Shown: piece after piece, positions 63,610 to 64,000 of the stretch
Layout of the letters: the number at the start of each line of letters is the position of its first letter
Position numbering within the stretch: the stretch's first letter is position 1
Source: Allobosea sp.
GTDB taxonomy: Bacteria > Pseudomonadota > Alphaproteobacteria > Rhizobiales > Kaistiaceae
Assembly: GCA_017307955.1 (NCBI GenBank)
Contig: JAFKFV010000022.1
Span: forward strand, 48,035-112,034
DNA: 64,000 bases
Direction of reading: 5' to 3'
Notes under the pieces: model-generated
Database searches by the model: none
What the model was told of the DNA's origin: nothing
Seen by the model: only the letters and a program-made list of their open reading frames with translations
Translations under genes and position numbers: made by a program

Positions 63610-63638
63610 TATCTGCCACAGAGGCGGCGGGGGATCAA
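63610..63638 (-). promoter_or_regulatory. Putative promoter of tRNA-Thr
   Basis: On the minus strand, TTGATC (63638-63633), a 17-base spacer and CAGATA (63615-63610). Transcription would begin about 33 bases before the tRNA. Confidence 0.4.
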
Positions 63639-63783
63639 GCCGCCTTCGGACACCAAGTCGCGATTGCCGTGGTTTCCCACCGACTTCGAGGCGCGCGCAC
63701 CGGTCCGTCCGGCCGTTTCGCGGCGGTTGCGCCGGCGGTCCTTCGTCGCTTCTGCGCTTTGCGATCGCTGCGCCCCCCCTGAG

Positions 63784-63889
63784 CGTCATGCCCGGGCTTG
63801 ACCCGGGCATCCACGACTTGCTTGCGCGGCGTGGCGCAAGGGATGAAGTCAGGAAGACGTGGATGGCCGGGACGAGCCCGGCCATGACG
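63784..63889. repeat. Paired extragenic palindromic element
   Basis: Two hairpins, ATGCCCGGG-CTTGA-CCCGGGCAT and ATGGCCGGG-ACGAG-CCCGGCCAT, lie in opposite orientation and are bounded by CGTCATG (63784) and CATGACG (ending 63889). The form is that of the abundant CGTCATGCCCGGG-type intergenic repeats of Hyphomicrobiales. Confidence 0.75.
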
Positions 63890-63938
63890 GCCGGCGAGGT
63901 GTTGCCGCTGCCCGTCACGCACGCTCGGGAGGAACACA

Positions 63939-64000
63939 CCCCTGCCCCTGCCCCTGCCCCTGCCCCTGCCCCTGCCCCTGCCCCTGCCCCTGCCCCTGCC
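63939..64000. repeat. Hexanucleotide tandem repeat (CCCCTG)n
   Basis: Ten uninterrupted copies of CCCCTG from 63939 to 63998 plus two bases, continuing beyond the window. The total length is unknown. Such an array is prone to slippage and to assembly error. Confidence 0.9.

Larger units (their letters stand above)
63570..64000. other. Non-coding end of window
   Basis: No credible gene is visible in these 431 bases. Apart from the tRNA promoter they hold a paired extragenic palindrome (63784-63889) and a hexanucleotide tandem repeat at the edge. Open frames here have no ribosome sites and read through the repeats. Confidence 0.7.

Overview
The window is high-GC DNA with tightly packed genes, many ATGA or TGATG stop/start overlaps and little intergenic space. 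Gene content (PcaR-type beta-ketoadipate control, two LIV-type importers, PPK2, DUF1345, TfdB-like and GMC oxidoreductases, extragenic palindromes of the CGTCATGCCCGGG type) points to a metabolically versatile, probably soil- or plant-associated alphaproteobacterium, most likely Hyphomicrobiales. The genus cannot be fixed from the sequence alone.

Layout. 1-2632: a hybrid histidine kinase (5' end outside the window) overlapping a LuxR-type response regulator. 2798-10451: a bacterial alpha-2-macroglobulin with an intact thioester motif and a class A penicillin-binding protein 1C, the familiar periplasmic defence and repair pair. 10501-14399: DUF1345 and MgtC membrane proteins, a D-2-hydroxyacid dehydrogenase, a PPK2 polyphosphate kinase and a small hypothetical protein. 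14516-22974: a plant-glycan locus with a GH127 beta-L-arabinofuranosidase, a sugar ABC importer lacking its own ATPase, a LacI repressor and a divergent GH42 beta-galactosidase. Two near-identical palindromic operators lie between the divergent genes. 22980-26078: a TetR regulator, a DUF993 protein behind a near-perfect TetR-type operator, an SDR and an L-rhamnose mutarotase. 26225-31840: a 1871-residue DUF4011/SF1 helicase/Vsr-like nuclease, a candidate single-protein defence factor. 31946-34481: a drug exporter and an L,D-transpeptidase.

34600-61140 is a complete aromatic-degradation region. A unidirectional array of 22 genes (60096 down to 38126) holds two modules. Each has a Tat-exported LivJ-like binding protein, LivG, LivF, LivH and LivM, a ring hydroxylase and associated redox enzymes. 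Two intradiol (hydroxyquinol-type) dioxygenases and maleylacetate reductase give 3-oxoadipate. The adjacent pcaI-pcaJ-pcaF genes, divergent from an IclR/PcaR regulator with a recognisable PcaR box, convert this to succinyl-CoA and acetyl-CoA. A LysR regulator faces the array from its upstream end.

61157-63494 is compositionally foreign (A+T-richer). It sits against the 3' end of a tRNA-Thr(GGT) gene and is bounded by a second degenerate copy of that tRNA end. It carries only a cytoplasmic Hanks-type Ser/Thr kinase with a novel C-terminal region, translationally coupled to a PP2C phosphatase, and no integrase. This mini-island is the best candidate for an undescribed system here. The window ends in non-coding DNA with an extragenic palindrome and a hexanucleotide tandem repeat running off the edge.
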